Assembly: GCA_024277135.1 (NCBI GenBank)
Contig: JAJRVV010000153.1
Location: 1 to 40,654, forward strand
Origin: Chloroflexota bacterium
GTDB taxonomy: Bacteria > Chloroflexota > Anaerolineae > Promineifilales > Promineifilaceae
Length of the DNA stretch: 40,654 bases
Direction: 5' to 3'
In this document: positions 22,298 through 32,710 of the stretch, one piece after another
How positions within the stretch are numbered: the first letter of the stretch is position 1
Layout: every line of letters begins with the position of its first letter
Translations under genes and position numbers: made by a program
Notes under the pieces: generated by a model
The model's input: the letters and a program-made list of their open reading frames with translations, nothing else
What the model was told of the DNA's origin: nothing
Database searches by the model: none

Positions 22298-25200
22298 CTA
22301 ATTCGCGGCCGATTTGGCAAACTGTTTAGGCAGCGCTCTGCGTTCTCGGTCGGTTGGCGAGACTCTCGAACCGTAAATGCCGCGGTCATTTTCAACCGCG
22401 ATAAAAGGCTGGCTGTTCCCGGCCGAGTCCGCCGCCGCCGACGCGCCGCTGATCATCAACGGGAAGTAATAAATGAAGCTTTGTTTTGTTCCCAGACGCA
22501 GCACGCTGGTAATCTGGCCGGTGGTGGCGATGATCGTCACTTGCCCCAACGTATCGCCCACGTCCAGCGTCACCGACGCCGCGCCATTGACGGTGTCCAT
22601 CACCGTCGGGGTCAGCGTCCCCAGGTTGGTGGTAAAGGTCACGCGCTGCGTTGCCGTGATCGGCCGCATCGTTTCATCCATTAAGGTCGCCGTGATCGTG
22701 GTGTTGGTGTTAAGCAGGACGATATTGTCCGCAGCTTGCATCATCAATCGTCTGCTTCCCGGCGTGCCGGGACGAGAGGCGCTAAAAAGCCCCTGTATTA
22801 TCGTCGGCGTGGGCAGTAAGTTGGTAATGACGCCGGTGTACGCCGCTGTCAGAATGTCGCCATCCGCCGTCATCTGGCCGGCCAGGGTGAAAGTTTGCGT
22901 GATCGGCCACCCGGCCACTTGGCTGGTGAAGATGTCGGCGGTGAGGGTGAACATACCGTTGGCGGCCACCCCGTTTAACCCAATTGAACCAGAATAAAGG
23001 GCGGTCTCGGAAATGTTGATGGTTCCGGTGATGACCCCGTTCAAGTTGTTCCATAAATCCAGGTTCAAGATTTGCACGCCCATGGTGATGGGGCTGGTGA
23101 TGACGATGGCGCCATAGTAAGAACCGCCAATGTTTCCGGGAACGGCCGGAGGCGTTGTGCCTGGTGTTGGCGATACGGCCGCCGCCGCCTCACTCACCCT
23201 TCCCATCATCAACTGGCTCATTTGGCTGTCCGTCAGCGTTGGCAACGGCCGTCCCGCTTGCAGGAGCAGCGCGTCCTGCGTCGCCATCGCCTCCCGGCCG
23301 GGAATGGCGCGTCCGGCGCTGTCCAGGTAGATTTCGATGTCTTGCAGTTGGCTGTAATCCAGGCTGCCGCGAGAATCGGCGGGAACGCGCAGCGTCCAAC
23401 TGGCGGCAGAGACGCTCAGGTTGATCAAGCCGCCGTTGGCAATCGCGCCTGCCCCGTTAATCCCCGGCCGCAGCACGACGGTGGTGTTGCTGGGGTCAAG
23501 CTCGGCCGGAATGACGTAGCCGACGGGTACGGCCGTGCCCGGATCATAGTACACCGTTTCCCCGGCCGCGTTGCGGTACGCTTCCGCGCCGCCGCTGGCG
23601 CCGCCGTGAATCAAGATAACTTCCGGGCTGCCGGTGACGGCCGTCTGCTTCGTCATCAGATTGAGCCACACCCCCTGATTTCCAGCCAGCGGCGCGCCCA
23701 CCCCGGCGATCCGGTTATTCCAGATGTTGGGGCTGAACAGGTATTGATTCTGCGCCCGCTGCTGCTCCAGCGATGTAGAGAAATTGATTTCCAGTTGATC
23801 CCCGTTAATGTATCTCTGCAAGAGCGACTGGAACTGATTATAACGCTCCCGATCCAGCTCCGTTTGCGTCAAGCTGCCGTCCGGGTCCAACGCCTCATCC
23901 GTCAGCCCCCAGATATCCTGAGCCAGAGAAATCGTGTAAGGATAACGATTCAACTGGCCGGGGCGGTCGAGCGCCTGGTACCACACTTGCAAATTATCCA
24001 GGAAAAGGCGGATGTCGTTGGCGGTGCGGGCTTTGAAGATGTCATCCAGGTTGGGGTAGGGCGTCAGCAGCTCGTACTCAGCGGCGCGGGCGGTCAGGTA
24101 AGCGAACTGGGCCGCCAGGCCGTGCGCCGCCAGCGATTGCGTGGTCAGCGAATCTCGCCAGATGCGATAAGCCGGATTCAACAGGTGGCTGTTGTGATTA
24201 GCCACCCGGTTAATCGCCTGTCCCCGCCGGTTGAGCAGGCGATTGTGCTGTTCCGCCAGGTAATTATGCTCGGCAGCCAGCTTATTGAACTCCGCCATGG
24301 CGATCTCGTACTCCTGCAGCGCTTCCGACTGTTGCAGCAGCAGATTTCTGACGACGGCGGCGCTGTTCGCCCCCTCGATAGTCGCCTGAGCCTCCGCCTG
24401 CTTGAGGGCAATCACGCTTTCATAGCCGGCGATTTCCTCAGCGGCCGGGTCCCACACCGTTTGCGTTGAATTGTTCCACGTCCAGGCGTGTTGGTAACCC
24501 GCCGATGCTGTAACCGTACCGCGTATCCCATAGGACGCTCCTGGCCCAAAAAGTCCCGACTCATACCCTATCCACGCTTCAACTTTTGCCTCCACCCCCA
24601 GGTTAATTTGATTCTCTGATGAGCTGACCTGGGTTTCTGTTTTTCTCTCCGCTTCCAACTTACCGATGGCTAACTCGGCTGCGGAAATGCTGTTGCCCAG
24701 TCCCAGATTTACTTGAATGACCTGTCCGGCGCGTATTTCTTCAGTTTGAATTTGTTCGACGAGGTTCTGCGCTCGCAGCCAGGCCAGCCCGATGCGCCGA
24801 GCGGCCGTATCCAGTTCCAGTAGGTTTTGTTCCATCAACCCGCCTTCGCAGGTAGCGTAATCATCCTGACTTTGGCCGCACAGATCAAATAACTGGTTGT
24901 TTAGTTCGACAGTCAAATTATCCAGCTCCGTCGCCATATCTGAGGCGTTGGCGTCAAAGGTGCGCTGGGCGTCGCGCGCCTGGTCTTCCAGATCGCGCGC
25001 CGTTCCCAGCAGGCCGGTGTTCCCGGTCGGCCCTTCGGTCAGCCGCAGTAGTTGGTCGTAAGATTGCAGCGGCGCGTAGTCGGGGGCAAAACCGAAGAAA
25101 TCCAACCCATCGTGAATCGCCTGGGCGCGAGCCCGCATCCGGCTCAGGTTGTTGAACATTTCATAACTGCCGTTGCGTAAATAATCTATGTCCATCTCTT

Positions 25201-28200
25201 TGGCCAGAGCTGCCAGAGCCATCAATTGCAGATTTTGCTCTCTGTAGGCCCGGTCGTAAACGGCCAACGCCTGGTCGCTCTGCCCTAGCATGTAGTAGCG
25301 GGCGGCGATTTCATCCAGGGCGCTCATCATCAGGCTGCTGGCGACGCCAAACTGCTCAAACTGGTCGCCATTGGTGTACTGCCCCACGTCCCACTCGTTG
25401 TAGGCGCGGAATACCAGGCTCATGATCAGCTCGAAATGCTGCCGGGCTTGTTGCAACTCGTCAAGCTCCTGAAGGATGATCTGGTCGGCGGTGGGGATGC
25501 CGGCGGTGCTGAAGCGGTAGTCGGTGGCGTCTACCAGGAATTCGTTGCCGAAGACGAGGTGGTCGTTGATGATCTCGCTGGCGGCTGCCAGCACCCCCTG
25601 GCCGCCAGCCTGTCGCACGTTGAACGCTTCCCCGCGAGCCGGGTCGAAGGTTTCGGCCGGCCAGTTTACGGCCGTCTGATACAGCGCGGCCGTATCCAGC
25701 AAATCGTTGCGAATGTGCGTGGGCCGGTTTTCCGGGCAGTAGCCATTTGCATCAATCTGGTCATAGTCGGCGCAGAAGTCGTAATACCATTCGCCATCGT
25801 TGAAGTTAGAGTAGTTTTGCAGCGCCGCCACCGGGTTGTCGGCCGGCAAAAGCTGCAGGTGATCCAGGCGGAAGGAAATGCCGCCGGCTAACAGCACATC
25901 CGCCTCGGCCAGCACGTCCAGGATGTTAGCTTCATAAGCGCCCATGTCCACGGTGGGGGTGATGACGGTGAAGCCGATGAGGCGGGAACGACCGCTCAAG
26001 TCATAGGGTACTGTTTCTGTGAGTACGCCGTCGCCATCCAGGTCGTCAGCGTCGGCGGGCAGGGCGTTGTTGTTCCCGGCGTCTTTAACGGGGGAGGTAT
26101 GGCGCAAGCGCACGTCATCGTCCAGCGTGCCGGGGATGTTGTCCGCCCCGTCCGCATCGTAAAAGACCGGGTCGGCGTCCAGGTTGCTGACGCCGGGCCA
26201 ACCGTTCTGCACGTCGCTGTAGGTGACATTGACGATGTTCCCGTTGTAAATTTGTGTGCCGGATATCGCTGCCGTGTTACCCCAAAAGAGGCTGTTGCTT
26301 ACGGTGGGAGCGCCGCTGGCATTGTACAACCCGCCACCCTCATCAGCTCCGTTTTGGCTGAAAGTGACGTTGATCAGGGTAGGTGAGCCGCTGTCGTTGT
26401 AGATGCCGCCGCCTTGATTGACGGCCGTGTTGCCGCTGAATGTCACATTGGTCAACGACGGGCTGCCTGCCAGGTACATGCCGCCGCCGTCCATGGCGGC
26501 GTTGCCGATAAAAGCCAGATTGCGCAGCGTCGGGCTGCCGGCTGCCAGGTACAAACCACCGCCTCGGCCGTCGGCCGCGCTGCCGTCCGCGTTGCCGCCG
26601 GTGATGATGAAACCGTCTAAAACGGTTCCGCCTCCGGCCAGGTTGGCGCTGACGACGTGGTAAACGTTGTCAGCCGAATTGTTGGGCGTGCCAATGTCGC
26701 CGCTGAGGATGGTGGGATGCGCGCCCCAATCCCGCTGGCTGCGATACACTTCGTTCCCGGCAAATCCGCCGTGCAGAGAGACGCCGTCTGCCAAAGCAAA
26801 TGTGGCGGTGCGGGTGAGGGTGTCGGTAGGTTTGTAGACCCCCTCTGCCACCCAGATTTCTTCGCCGCTTCCGGCCACGCTCAGGGCATCCTGGAGGTCG
26901 GTGTAGGCAGTCGTCCAGGAACGGCCGTTGCGGATGGGGCCGGGCGCGTTTTGGGCGACGAAAAGGAGGCCGGGAATATGGGTCTGGACGGTGGCGCTGT
27001 TGTTGGCCGGGTTGCTGTCGCGGGAGGTGGCGGTGATGACGGCCGTGTTCAAAAAGCGCGGTTCATTAGCGATGCCGGTGATGGTGATCACCCCGGTTTG
27101 TCCGGCAGCCAGCGTGCCCACCTGCCAGACGTGGCCGGGGGAAGCGCCGGTATCAGAGATGGGCGCGCCGCTGCTGCTGACGGTGACGCTGAGCAGGCTG
27201 CTGGGCAGGATGTCGGTGATGACCACGCCCACCGCTTGCGCGCCCAGAGCGCCGAATTCGATGGTGTAGGTCAGCGGCTGGCCCAGCGTCAGCGCGCCGG
27301 TGGGAACCATCGTTTTGCGGATGTACAGATCGGTGGCCGGCGCGCCGGTGCGCAGGTCGGCCTCCTGCGCCTGAGCCTGGAATCGCCGCCAAGGCGTGTG
27401 GCTGTAGAAGGGCGAGTCGAATAAAGCCCGCGCCCGCCAGCGGTAGAGGCTGTTTTTTTCCAATCCTTGAATTACTTTTGACAGATTGATAAGACCGTTT
27501 TCATCTGTCGGCGTCCACTGGGCCGAGGTGATGTCGCGGCAGGCGGCATCGCCGAAGGGGAGGCCGGCCAGGCACGCCTGCACCTGCAGTTTGGCCCGGC
27601 CGCGCCCCATTGGGTTGGCCGTTTGCAGGGAAACGACAAAGCTGTTTGGTTCGTAGGTGGCGTTCCAGGGATGGACGGACAGGCTGCTGCCATCGTTGCG
27701 CAGTTGTTGGGTTAGCGACGGCCGTCCGCCGCCGTTGTTGCCCTGGTACAGATAAGCTTTGCCTGTAGAGGTGTTTAGGTCTGGCGCGCCAACCAGGACA
27801 TCGGCATAGCCATCTCCATTGGTATCCCCGGCTGCGGCTACAGTGATGCCAAAATTACTCCCCGGAGATTCTCCTGTATAAATCCTGGCGGGAGTCGGCT
27901 CTATTCCCAATGCGGCCCCCCGGTACACATAGGTTTTGCCATTGGAACTATTAGTTGGTGCGCCGATGATGACATCGGCGTAGCCATCGCCATTAACATC
28001 CCCGGCGGCGCTGACCGAAAAGCCAAAATTGCCCACACCGGTCAACCGCGAAAAGGGTACATCGAGGCCCAGAGGGGAGCCGTGGTAGATGTATACTTTG
28101 TTGGCGCTATAAGCGGCGCCCACAATCACATCGGCATAGCCATCCCCATTCACATCCCCGGCGGTGTCCAGAGACCATCCAAAATAATCGCCTGCACTTT

Positions 28201-31200
28201 CGCCTGTGGCCATCCAATCGGCGGTGGCGGCAGGCCCGCTGGAAGAGCCGTAGTAGAGGGATACTTTGCCGGTATTAAGGCCGCCTTCGTCATCCTCCGG
28301 CGCGCCGATCAGAATGTCGGCGTAGCCATCGCCGTTAATGTCCCCGGCGCCGGCAAAAGATTGTCCTAATACTGAATCCGGTTGCCCTGTGGCCGTCCAC
28401 TCGGAGAACACCGGGCCGGTAGATGATCCATAATACAAATACACCCTACCGAGGGGTGGGTCAGCCGACTGGTATGGCCCAAAAGGGTACACCGTTGCCC
28501 CGACCAGGAAATCGGCGTACCCATCGCCGTTCACATCGCCGGCGGGTGACACGTGGATGCCAAACTGATTGTAGTAAGCTTCCCCCCTTGCCTGCCAATC
28601 CGCACTGGCAGCCGGGCCGGTGGGCGAACCATAGTAAAGGTGTACTGCACCGGGACTTGCGTATGGCCATACATTCTCTTTTGGCGACCCCACCAGAATG
28701 TCGGCGTAGCCATCTCCGTTGACGTCCCCGGCTATGCTGACGGCGTATCCGAACCAATCACCATTATATGAGCCAGCGGCCGTCCAGTTCGCCGAGGCAG
28801 CCGGGCCGGTGGGCAAACCATAGTACAGATACGCCTTGCCGGCATCGGAACCGCCATCATCATTATACGGCGCGCCGATCAGAATGTCGGTGTAGCCGTC
28901 GCCGTTCACGTCTCCGGCGCTTATCGAATAACTGAATTTATCTTGGCTTGTTTCGCCACCCGGGTACCAGACGGCCGTCCCGTTCAACCCATCGCCCCTG
29001 CCGTGATAGACGGTGACCCGGCCGGCGTTAGCCATGGCGGGGAGGTCGTAACCAGGCGCGCCGGCTACGATGTCGCTGTAGCCGTCACCGTTCACATCCC
29101 CCGCTGTGCCCACCGCCCAGCCCAGCCGGTCTCCCGTGCGTTCGGCAGGCGCGCTCCAGGCGGCAGTTCCGCCAATTCCTCCCGCCGAACCGTGGTAAAT
29201 GTAAATGCCGGGAGTTGTGCCATGCGGCCCGGCCAGACCCAAAACGATGTCGCTGTAGCCGTCTCCGTTGATGTCTCCGGCCGTGCCAACCGCCCCGTTT
29301 CCACTTAGCCCGTCAAGCATGACGCCTGTTGAGTTAATCCCCAGCCCTGAAGCGGCGCCATAATAGACGTATACATTGTAGGAAGATAAACCGCTTGAAC
29401 CATTGCCAAAGGCGCCAATGATGACATCGCTGTAGCCATCACCGTTCGTGTCCCCCGCGGCGGCCACATCGCCACCAAAATTATGATAATTCACTGCCCC
29501 AATCGCTGTCCAGTCCGCCTGACTGCTCAAGCCCCCGGCTGAACCGTGGAAAGCATAGACTTTGCCTGCATCGGCTGCGCCAACATGGGGCGCGCCGACG
29601 ATCACATCGGCGTAGCCATCGCCGTTGACGTCTCCGGCGGTGGCAACAGCATGGCCGAAGCGGTCGCCGCTGGCTTCACCCGTTGCCGTCCAATCCGGCA
29701 TGGTCCGCGGCCCGTCGGCCGTGCCGTAGAATAACACGGTCTGGCCATATGCACTTCCGGCGGGGTATCCGGGCGCGCCGATGATCAGGTCGGCGAAGCC
29801 ATCGCCGTTCACGTCGCCAGCGGCGCCGAGGTCATAGCCGAACTCATCGCGGGCATACTGTCCCCCGGCCGTCCAATCCGGGGCAGTTCCCGGCCCGGTG
29901 GCGGAACCGTAAAAGAGATAGACTTTTCCCGCGTCCACTTGCCCGTTGGTTTTGTGGGCGGGCGCGCCGATCAGGATGTCATCATAGCCGTCGTCGTTAA
30001 TATCCCCGGCCGCGCCTAGCGAGAAAGCGAAATGGTCTCCGAAGGCTTCGCTTGCAGCCGACCAGCCGGCGGTCGCGCTCAGGCCCAGCGATGAGCCGTA
30101 ATAGAGGTAAGCTTTGCCGGCGTCGTTCCCGTTGTCATCATTATAGGGCGCGCCGATGAGGACGTCAGCGTAACCGTCGCCGTTGACGTCCCCGGCGGCG
30201 GCTACAGCCTGGCCAAAGTTATCGCTGGCGTTTTCACCCGCGGCGTCCCAATCCTGGAGGGTCTCCACGCCCAGGTACGGGCCGAGGTAGAGGTAAGCCT
30301 TGCCCGCGTCAATGCCATTGGAGTCAGAGCCATGCGCGCCGACGATGACGTCATCGAAGCCGTCGCCGTTAACGTCCCCGGCAGTGCCCACAGAGAAGCC
30401 ATAGTAGTCGCCGTCAGCTTCACCTACGGTGGTCCAGGCGGCGGTTTCACCAAGTCCCTCTGCCGAGCCGCGATAGAGGTAAACCCTGCCCGGGCCGGTG
30501 TTACTTGAATCATCGCGCGACGCGCCGACGATGACATCCGCGTAGCCGTCGCCGTTGACGTCCCCCGCCGCGCCTAAAGAGCGGCCGAAGCGATCCCAGG
30601 AATTTTCCCCGCTGACCGTCCAGTTAGGGGAGGCGGCCAGCCCGTTGGCCGCTCCGTGGTAGAGGTAAGCCTTGCCCGAGTCAATGCCATTGGAGTTAGA
30701 GCCAAATGCGCCGATGATGACGTCATCGAAACCGTCGCCGTTCACGTCCCCGGCCGTGCCCACAGAGTAGCCGAAGTAATCGTAGACTTTTTCCCCGCCA
30801 GCCGTCCAGTTAGGGAAGTTGCCCGGCCCGTTGGCCGATCCGAGGTAGAGGTAAGCCCTGCCCGAATTAATGCCATTGGAGTTAGAGCCGTGCGCGCCGA
30901 TGATGATGTCGGCGTATCCGTCGCCGTTCACATCCCCGGCCGTGCCCACCGCAACCCCATAGTAATCGCTGGCAGCATTACCGCGGCCGGTCCAGGCGGC
31001 TGCCGCGTTCAGTCCCCCCGGCGCACCGTAGTAGAGGTAAACCTTACCTGCGTCGGCGCCATTGGAGTCAGAGCCATGCGCGCCGACGATGACGTCATCG
31101 AAGCCGTCGCCGTTCACGTCCCCGGCCGTGCCCACAGAGTAGCCATAGAGGTCGCCGGCAGCTTCGCCGGAAATAATCGAGGGGGAGGAGTTATTCAGGC

Positions 31201-32482
31201 CCGATGCCGAGCCATCGAAGATATAGACCCTGCCCGTGTTACTCGAAACATACGGCTCGCCAATGATGATATCATCGAAGCCGTCGCCGTTCACGTCCCC
31301 CGCCGCGCCCACAGACCGGCCATAATTGCCGTTCGCATTCTGACCATAAGGATACTCCCAATCGGCGGTCGCGCTCAGCCCCCCGGGCGATCCATGGTAA
31401 ACGTAAACCGTGCCCGCGTTGAGTTGCGCGCCATCATCCCATCCAGGCGCGCCGACGATGACGTCCGTGTAACCGTCGCCGTTTACGTCCCCCGCGGCGC
31501 CCACGGAAAGGCCAAACAAATCACCGGTATTTTCGCCGACGGCCGTCCAGCCAGGGGTGACGATCAGCGGATCAATGGTGAGGGGGTAGACGGCCGTAGT
31601 ATCATCAATCAGGATGGAAATTTGAGATGGTGATAGAGATAGAGAGGCGGGTAACTCCTTCCCACTGCTGTCGGTGACGTACAGGTCGGCGTAGCGGAGG
31701 ACGGAGACGTTGCCGCCGGGCAGATAGAAGTCGAGTGTCTGGCCGTCGCGGCTCAGTTGGGGAACCAGGTCGGTGGTCAGGGTGAGTTCCAGGGTGAGGG
31801 GAACGGCCGTTTCTCTCGACTCCAATTTTCTGCCGTCCGGTGGCGTGGGCAGGGTAAAACCATGCTCCAGGCCGCGTTCACTGTTCAAATACCATTCGGT
31901 GAGGCCGTTGTGGAGATACTCAATTCGGTCCGCGTCAGCCAGCATCCTCGTGGGCGGCGCGGTGGGGACGATGTTTCCCTGGTAGCCGTAGCTGCTGAGG
32001 GAGAGGCTCCACTGCCACGATGGCGGTTCGGGTGGCGGCGCGGCCGCTGGTGAACCGTCGTCGGCGATCGCCCTGCCGGCCGGGTCGGCGATGGGCCGGC
32101 CGGGAGTCAGGGTGAGGCCGCCGGCGGTGAAGGTGAAATCGAGGTTTTGGGCCGGGTTGTATCCGCGGTAGGCGTCGCCGCTGCCGGCGGCCGGGTCTGG
32201 GGTGAGGGCGTACATATCCTGGCGGATCTGCGCCTGTACGGCTGTCCACCAATCCTCAGACACGCCGGGTACCTGGGCGATCTCGTCGGGAAGACGGCCG
32301 TTCCCCGCTTCGACCAGTGTGGGATCGTCGGCATGATTGGCGCTGTTGTTGGCGGTTAGGGGTGTTGTGGCCGCGGCTTGCAGCCGGGAAGTCGTGCCCA
32401 GAATCAACATGGCTATCATTGCCAGAACAACGGCTCCACTTGCCAGCGTGGTTTGCCAGACAAAATTCATTCTACTGTTCAT
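22298..32482 (-). CDS. Giant secreted FG-GAP/beta-helix/Ig-like protein
   Basis: 3394 residues, ATG at 32482 with a GGGGG-containing leader. An N-terminal signal peptide (AVVLAMIAMLILG, then AAA) indicates export. Residues about 320-1585 hold 21 FG-GAP/integrin-alpha-like repeats of about 60 residues, each with a D-V-N-G-D-G-type calcium loop and ending IVGA or similar, probably beta-propellers. About 1717-1840: DUF11-type domain (LTYTIEFGALG, ITDILPSSLL). About 1854-2077: right-handed beta-helix with PMP-like repeats (GGGLYLA, GGGIYND, NVTFSGNTA). About 2200-2890: long alpha-helical region. About 3254-3334: bacterial Ig-like (Big_1/invasin) domain. The C-terminus has no LPXTG or porin strand; FIYYFPLMISG near the end resembles a tail motif of many Chloroflexota secreted proteins. 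Likely adhesin, matrix or toxin-like surface protein. Confidence 0.88.
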   Translation of the reverse strand: MNSRMNFVWQTTLASGAVVLAMIAMLILGTTSRLQAAATTPLTANNSANHADDPTLVEAGNGRLPDEIAQVPGVSEDWWTAVQAQIRQDMYALTPDPAAGSGDAYRGYNPAQNLDFTFTAGGLTLTPGRPIADPAGRAIADDGSPAAAPPPEPPSWQWSLSLSSYGYQGNIVPTAPPTRMLADADRIEYLHNGLTEWYLNSERGLEHGFTLPTPPDGRKLESRETAVPLTLELTLTTDLVPQLSRDGQTLDFYLPGGNVSVLRYADLYVTDSSGKELPASLSLSPSQISILIDDTTAVYPLTIDPLIVTPGWTAVGENTGDLFGLSVGAAGDVNGDGYTDVIVGAPGWDDGAQLNAGTVYVYHGSPGGLSATADWEYPYGQNANGNYGRSVGAAGDVNGDGFDDIIIGEPYVSSNTGRVYIFDGSASGLNNSSPSIISGEAAGDLYGYSVGTAGDVNGDGFDDVIVGAHGSDSNGADAGKVYLYYGAPGGLNAAAAWTGRGNAASDYYGVAVGTAGDVNGDGYADIIIGAHGSNSNGINSGRAYLYLGSANGPGNFPNWTAGGEKVYDYFGYSVGTAGDVNGDGFDDVIIGAFGSNSNGIDSGKAYLYHGAANGLAASPNWTVSGENSWDRFGRSLGAAGDVNGDGYADVIVGASRDDSSNTGPGRVYLYRGSAEGLGETAAWTTVGEADGDYYGFSVGTAGDVNGDGFDDVIVGAHGSDSNGIDAGKAYLYLGPYLGVETLQDWDAAGENASDNFGQAVAAAGDVNGDGYADVLIGAPYNDDNGNDAGKAYLYYGSSLGLSATAGWSAASEAFGDHFAFSLGAAGDINDDGYDDILIGAPAHKTNGQVDAGKVYLFYGSATGPGTAPDWTAGGQYARDEFGYDLGAAGDVNGDGFADLIIGAPGYPAGSAYGQTVLFYGTADGPRTMPDWTATGEASGDRFGHAVATAGDVNGDGYADVIVGAPHVGAADAGKVYAFHGSAGGLSSQADWTAIGAVNYHNFGGDVAAAGDTNGDGYSDVIIGAFGNGSSGLSSYNVYVYYGAASGLGINSTGVMLDGLSGNGAVGTAGDINGDGYSDIVLGLAGPHGTTPGIYIYHGSAGGIGGTAAWSAPAERTGDRLGWAVGTAGDVNGDGYSDIVAGAPGYDLPAMANAGRVTVYHGRGDGLNGTAVWYPGGETSQDKFSYSISAGDVNGDGYTDILIGAPYNDDGGSDAGKAYLYYGLPTGPAASANWTAAGSYNGDWFGYAVSIAGDVNGDGYADILVGSPKENVWPYASPGAVHLYYGSPTGPAASADWQARGEAYYNQFGIHVSPAGDVNGDGYADFLVGATVYPFGPYQSADPPLGRVYLYYGSSTGPVFSEWTATGQPDSVLGQSFAGAGDINGDGYADILIGAPEDDEGGLNTGKVSLYYGSSSGPAATADWMATGESAGDYFGWSLDTAGDVNGDGYADVIVGAAYSANKVYIYHGSPLGLDVPFSRLTGVGNFGFSVSAAGDVNGDGYADVIIGAPTNSSNGKTYVYRGAALGIEPTPARIYTGESPGSNFGITVAAAGDTNGDGYADVLVGAPDLNTSTGKAYLYQGNNGGGRPSLTQQLRNDGSSLSVHPWNATYEPNSFVVSLQTANPMGRGRAKLQVQACLAGLPFGDAACRDITSAQWTPTDENGLINLSKVIQGLEKNSLYRWRARALFDSPFYSHTPWRRFQAQAQEADLRTGAPATDLYIRKTMVPTGALTLGQPLTYTIEFGALGAQAVGVVITDILPSSLLSVTVSSSGAPISDTGASPGHVWQVGTLAAGQTGVITITGIANEPRFLNTAVITATSRDSNPANNSATVQTHIPGLLFVAQNAPGPIRNGRSWTTAYTDLQDALSVAGSGEEIWVAEGVYKPTDTLTRTATFALADGVSLHGGFAGNEVYRSQRDWGAHPTILSGDIGTPNNSADNVYHVVSANLAGGGTVLDGFIITGGNADGSAADGRGGGLYLAAGSPTLRNLAFIGNAAMDGGGMYLAGSPSLTNVTFSGNTAVNQGGGIYNDSGSPTLINVTFSQNGADEGGGLYNASGAPTVSNSLFWGNTAAISGTQIYNGNIVNVTYSDVQNGWPGVSNLDADPVFYDADGADNIPGTLDDDVRLRHTSPVKDAGNNNALPADADDLDGDGVLTETVPYDLSGRSRLIGFTVITPTVDMGAYEANILDVLAEADVLLAGGISFRLDHLQLLPADNPVAALQNYSNFNDGEWYYDFCADYDQIDANGYCPENRPTHIRNDLLDTAALYQTAVNWPAETFDPARGEAFNVRQAGGQGVLAAASEIINDHLVFGNEFLVDATDYRFSTAGIPTADQIILQELDELQQARQHFELIMSLVFRAYNEWDVGQYTNGDQFEQFGVASSLMMSALDEIAARYYMLGQSDQALAVYDRAYREQNLQLMALAALAKEMDIDYLRNGSYEMFNNLSRMRARAQAIHDGLDFFGFAPDYAPLQSYDQLLRLTEGPTGNTGLLGTARDLEDQARDAQRTFDANASDMATELDNLTVELNNQLFDLCGQSQDDYATCEGGLMEQNLLELDTAARRIGLAWLRAQNLVEQIQTEEIRAGQVIQVNLGLGNSISAAELAIGKLEAERKTETQVSSSENQINLGVEAKVEAWIGYESGLFGPGASYGIRGTVTASAGYQHAWTWNNSTQTVWDPAAEEIAGYESVIALKQAEAQATIEGANSAAVVRNLLLQQSEALQEYEIAMAEFNKLAAEHNYLAEQHNRLLNRRGQAINRVANHNSHLLNPAYRIWRDSLTTQSLAAHGLAAQFAYLTARAAEYELLTPYPNLDDIFKARTANDIRLFLDNLQVWYQALDRPGQLNRYPYTISLAQDIWGLTDEALDPDGSLTQTELDRERYNQFQSLLQRYINGDQLEINFSTSLEQQRAQNQYLFSPNIWNNRIAGVGAPLAGNQGVWLNLMTKQTAVTGSPEVILIHGGASGGAEAYRNAAGETVYYDPGTAVPVGYVIPAELDPSNTTVVLRPGINGAGAIANGGLINLSVSAASWTLRVPADSRGSLDYSQLQDIEIYLDSAGRAIPGREAMATQDALLLQAGRPLPTLTDSQMSQLMMGRVSEAAAAVSPTPGTTPPAVPGNIGGSYYGAIVITSPITMGVQILNLDLWNNLNGVITGTINISETALYSGSIGLNGVAANGMFTLTADIFTSQVAGWPITQTFTLAGQMTADGDILTAAYTGVITNLLPTPTIIQGLFSASRPGTPGSRRLMMQAADNIVLLNTNTTITATLMDETMRPITATQRVTFTTNLGTLTPTVMDTVNGAASVTLDVGDTLGQVTIIATTGQITSVLRLGTKQSFIYYFPLMISGASAAADSAGNSQPFIAVENDRGIYGSRVSPTDRERRALPKQFAKSAAN
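27730..31520 (-). repeat. DNA-level tandem repeats encoding 21 FG-GAP units
   Basis: Roughly 180-bp units within the giant gene, each coding A-G-D-x-N-G-D-G-(F/Y)-x-D-(V/I)-(I/L)-x-G. Near-identical units occur, for example those around 30340, 30730 and 31100 (GFDDVI(V/I)GA followed by GSDS or GSNS), suggesting recent unit duplication or conversion. Confidence 0.85.
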
Positions 32483-32710
32483 GATAAACCCCCGATTTCA
32501 ATAGATCGAAATTTGATTCGGCACGTTGCTAACGAATGATGCAGATTAGAAAAGGCTTTCCGTACAATTCGTGTATTCGTGTCGAATAATTCGATCGGCC
32601 GAGTGTGAACCGTAATCTTTTCTAAATTGTACAAATGGATTAGGTCTTGAGAGCTATGGCTGACCCGTAGAGATGCTCTCCAGATCGCGTCCCGGCTTCC
32701 CCCAATTATT

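Noticed and set aside
23072-24469. 465-codon plus-strand frame opposite the giant protein
   Set aside because: Low-complexity Arg/Gly/Val composition typical of an antisense frame; no family match.
27730-31520. Regular repeats that could suggest a CRISPR array
   Set aside because: The period is about 180 bp and every unit is coding FG-GAP sequence in one frame; there are no 25-40-nt identical repeats with unique spacers.
32483-32710. Partial dyads around TGTACAATT upstream of the giant gene
   Set aside because: The arms are short and imperfect and no clear -35/-10 pair was found, so no promoter is called.
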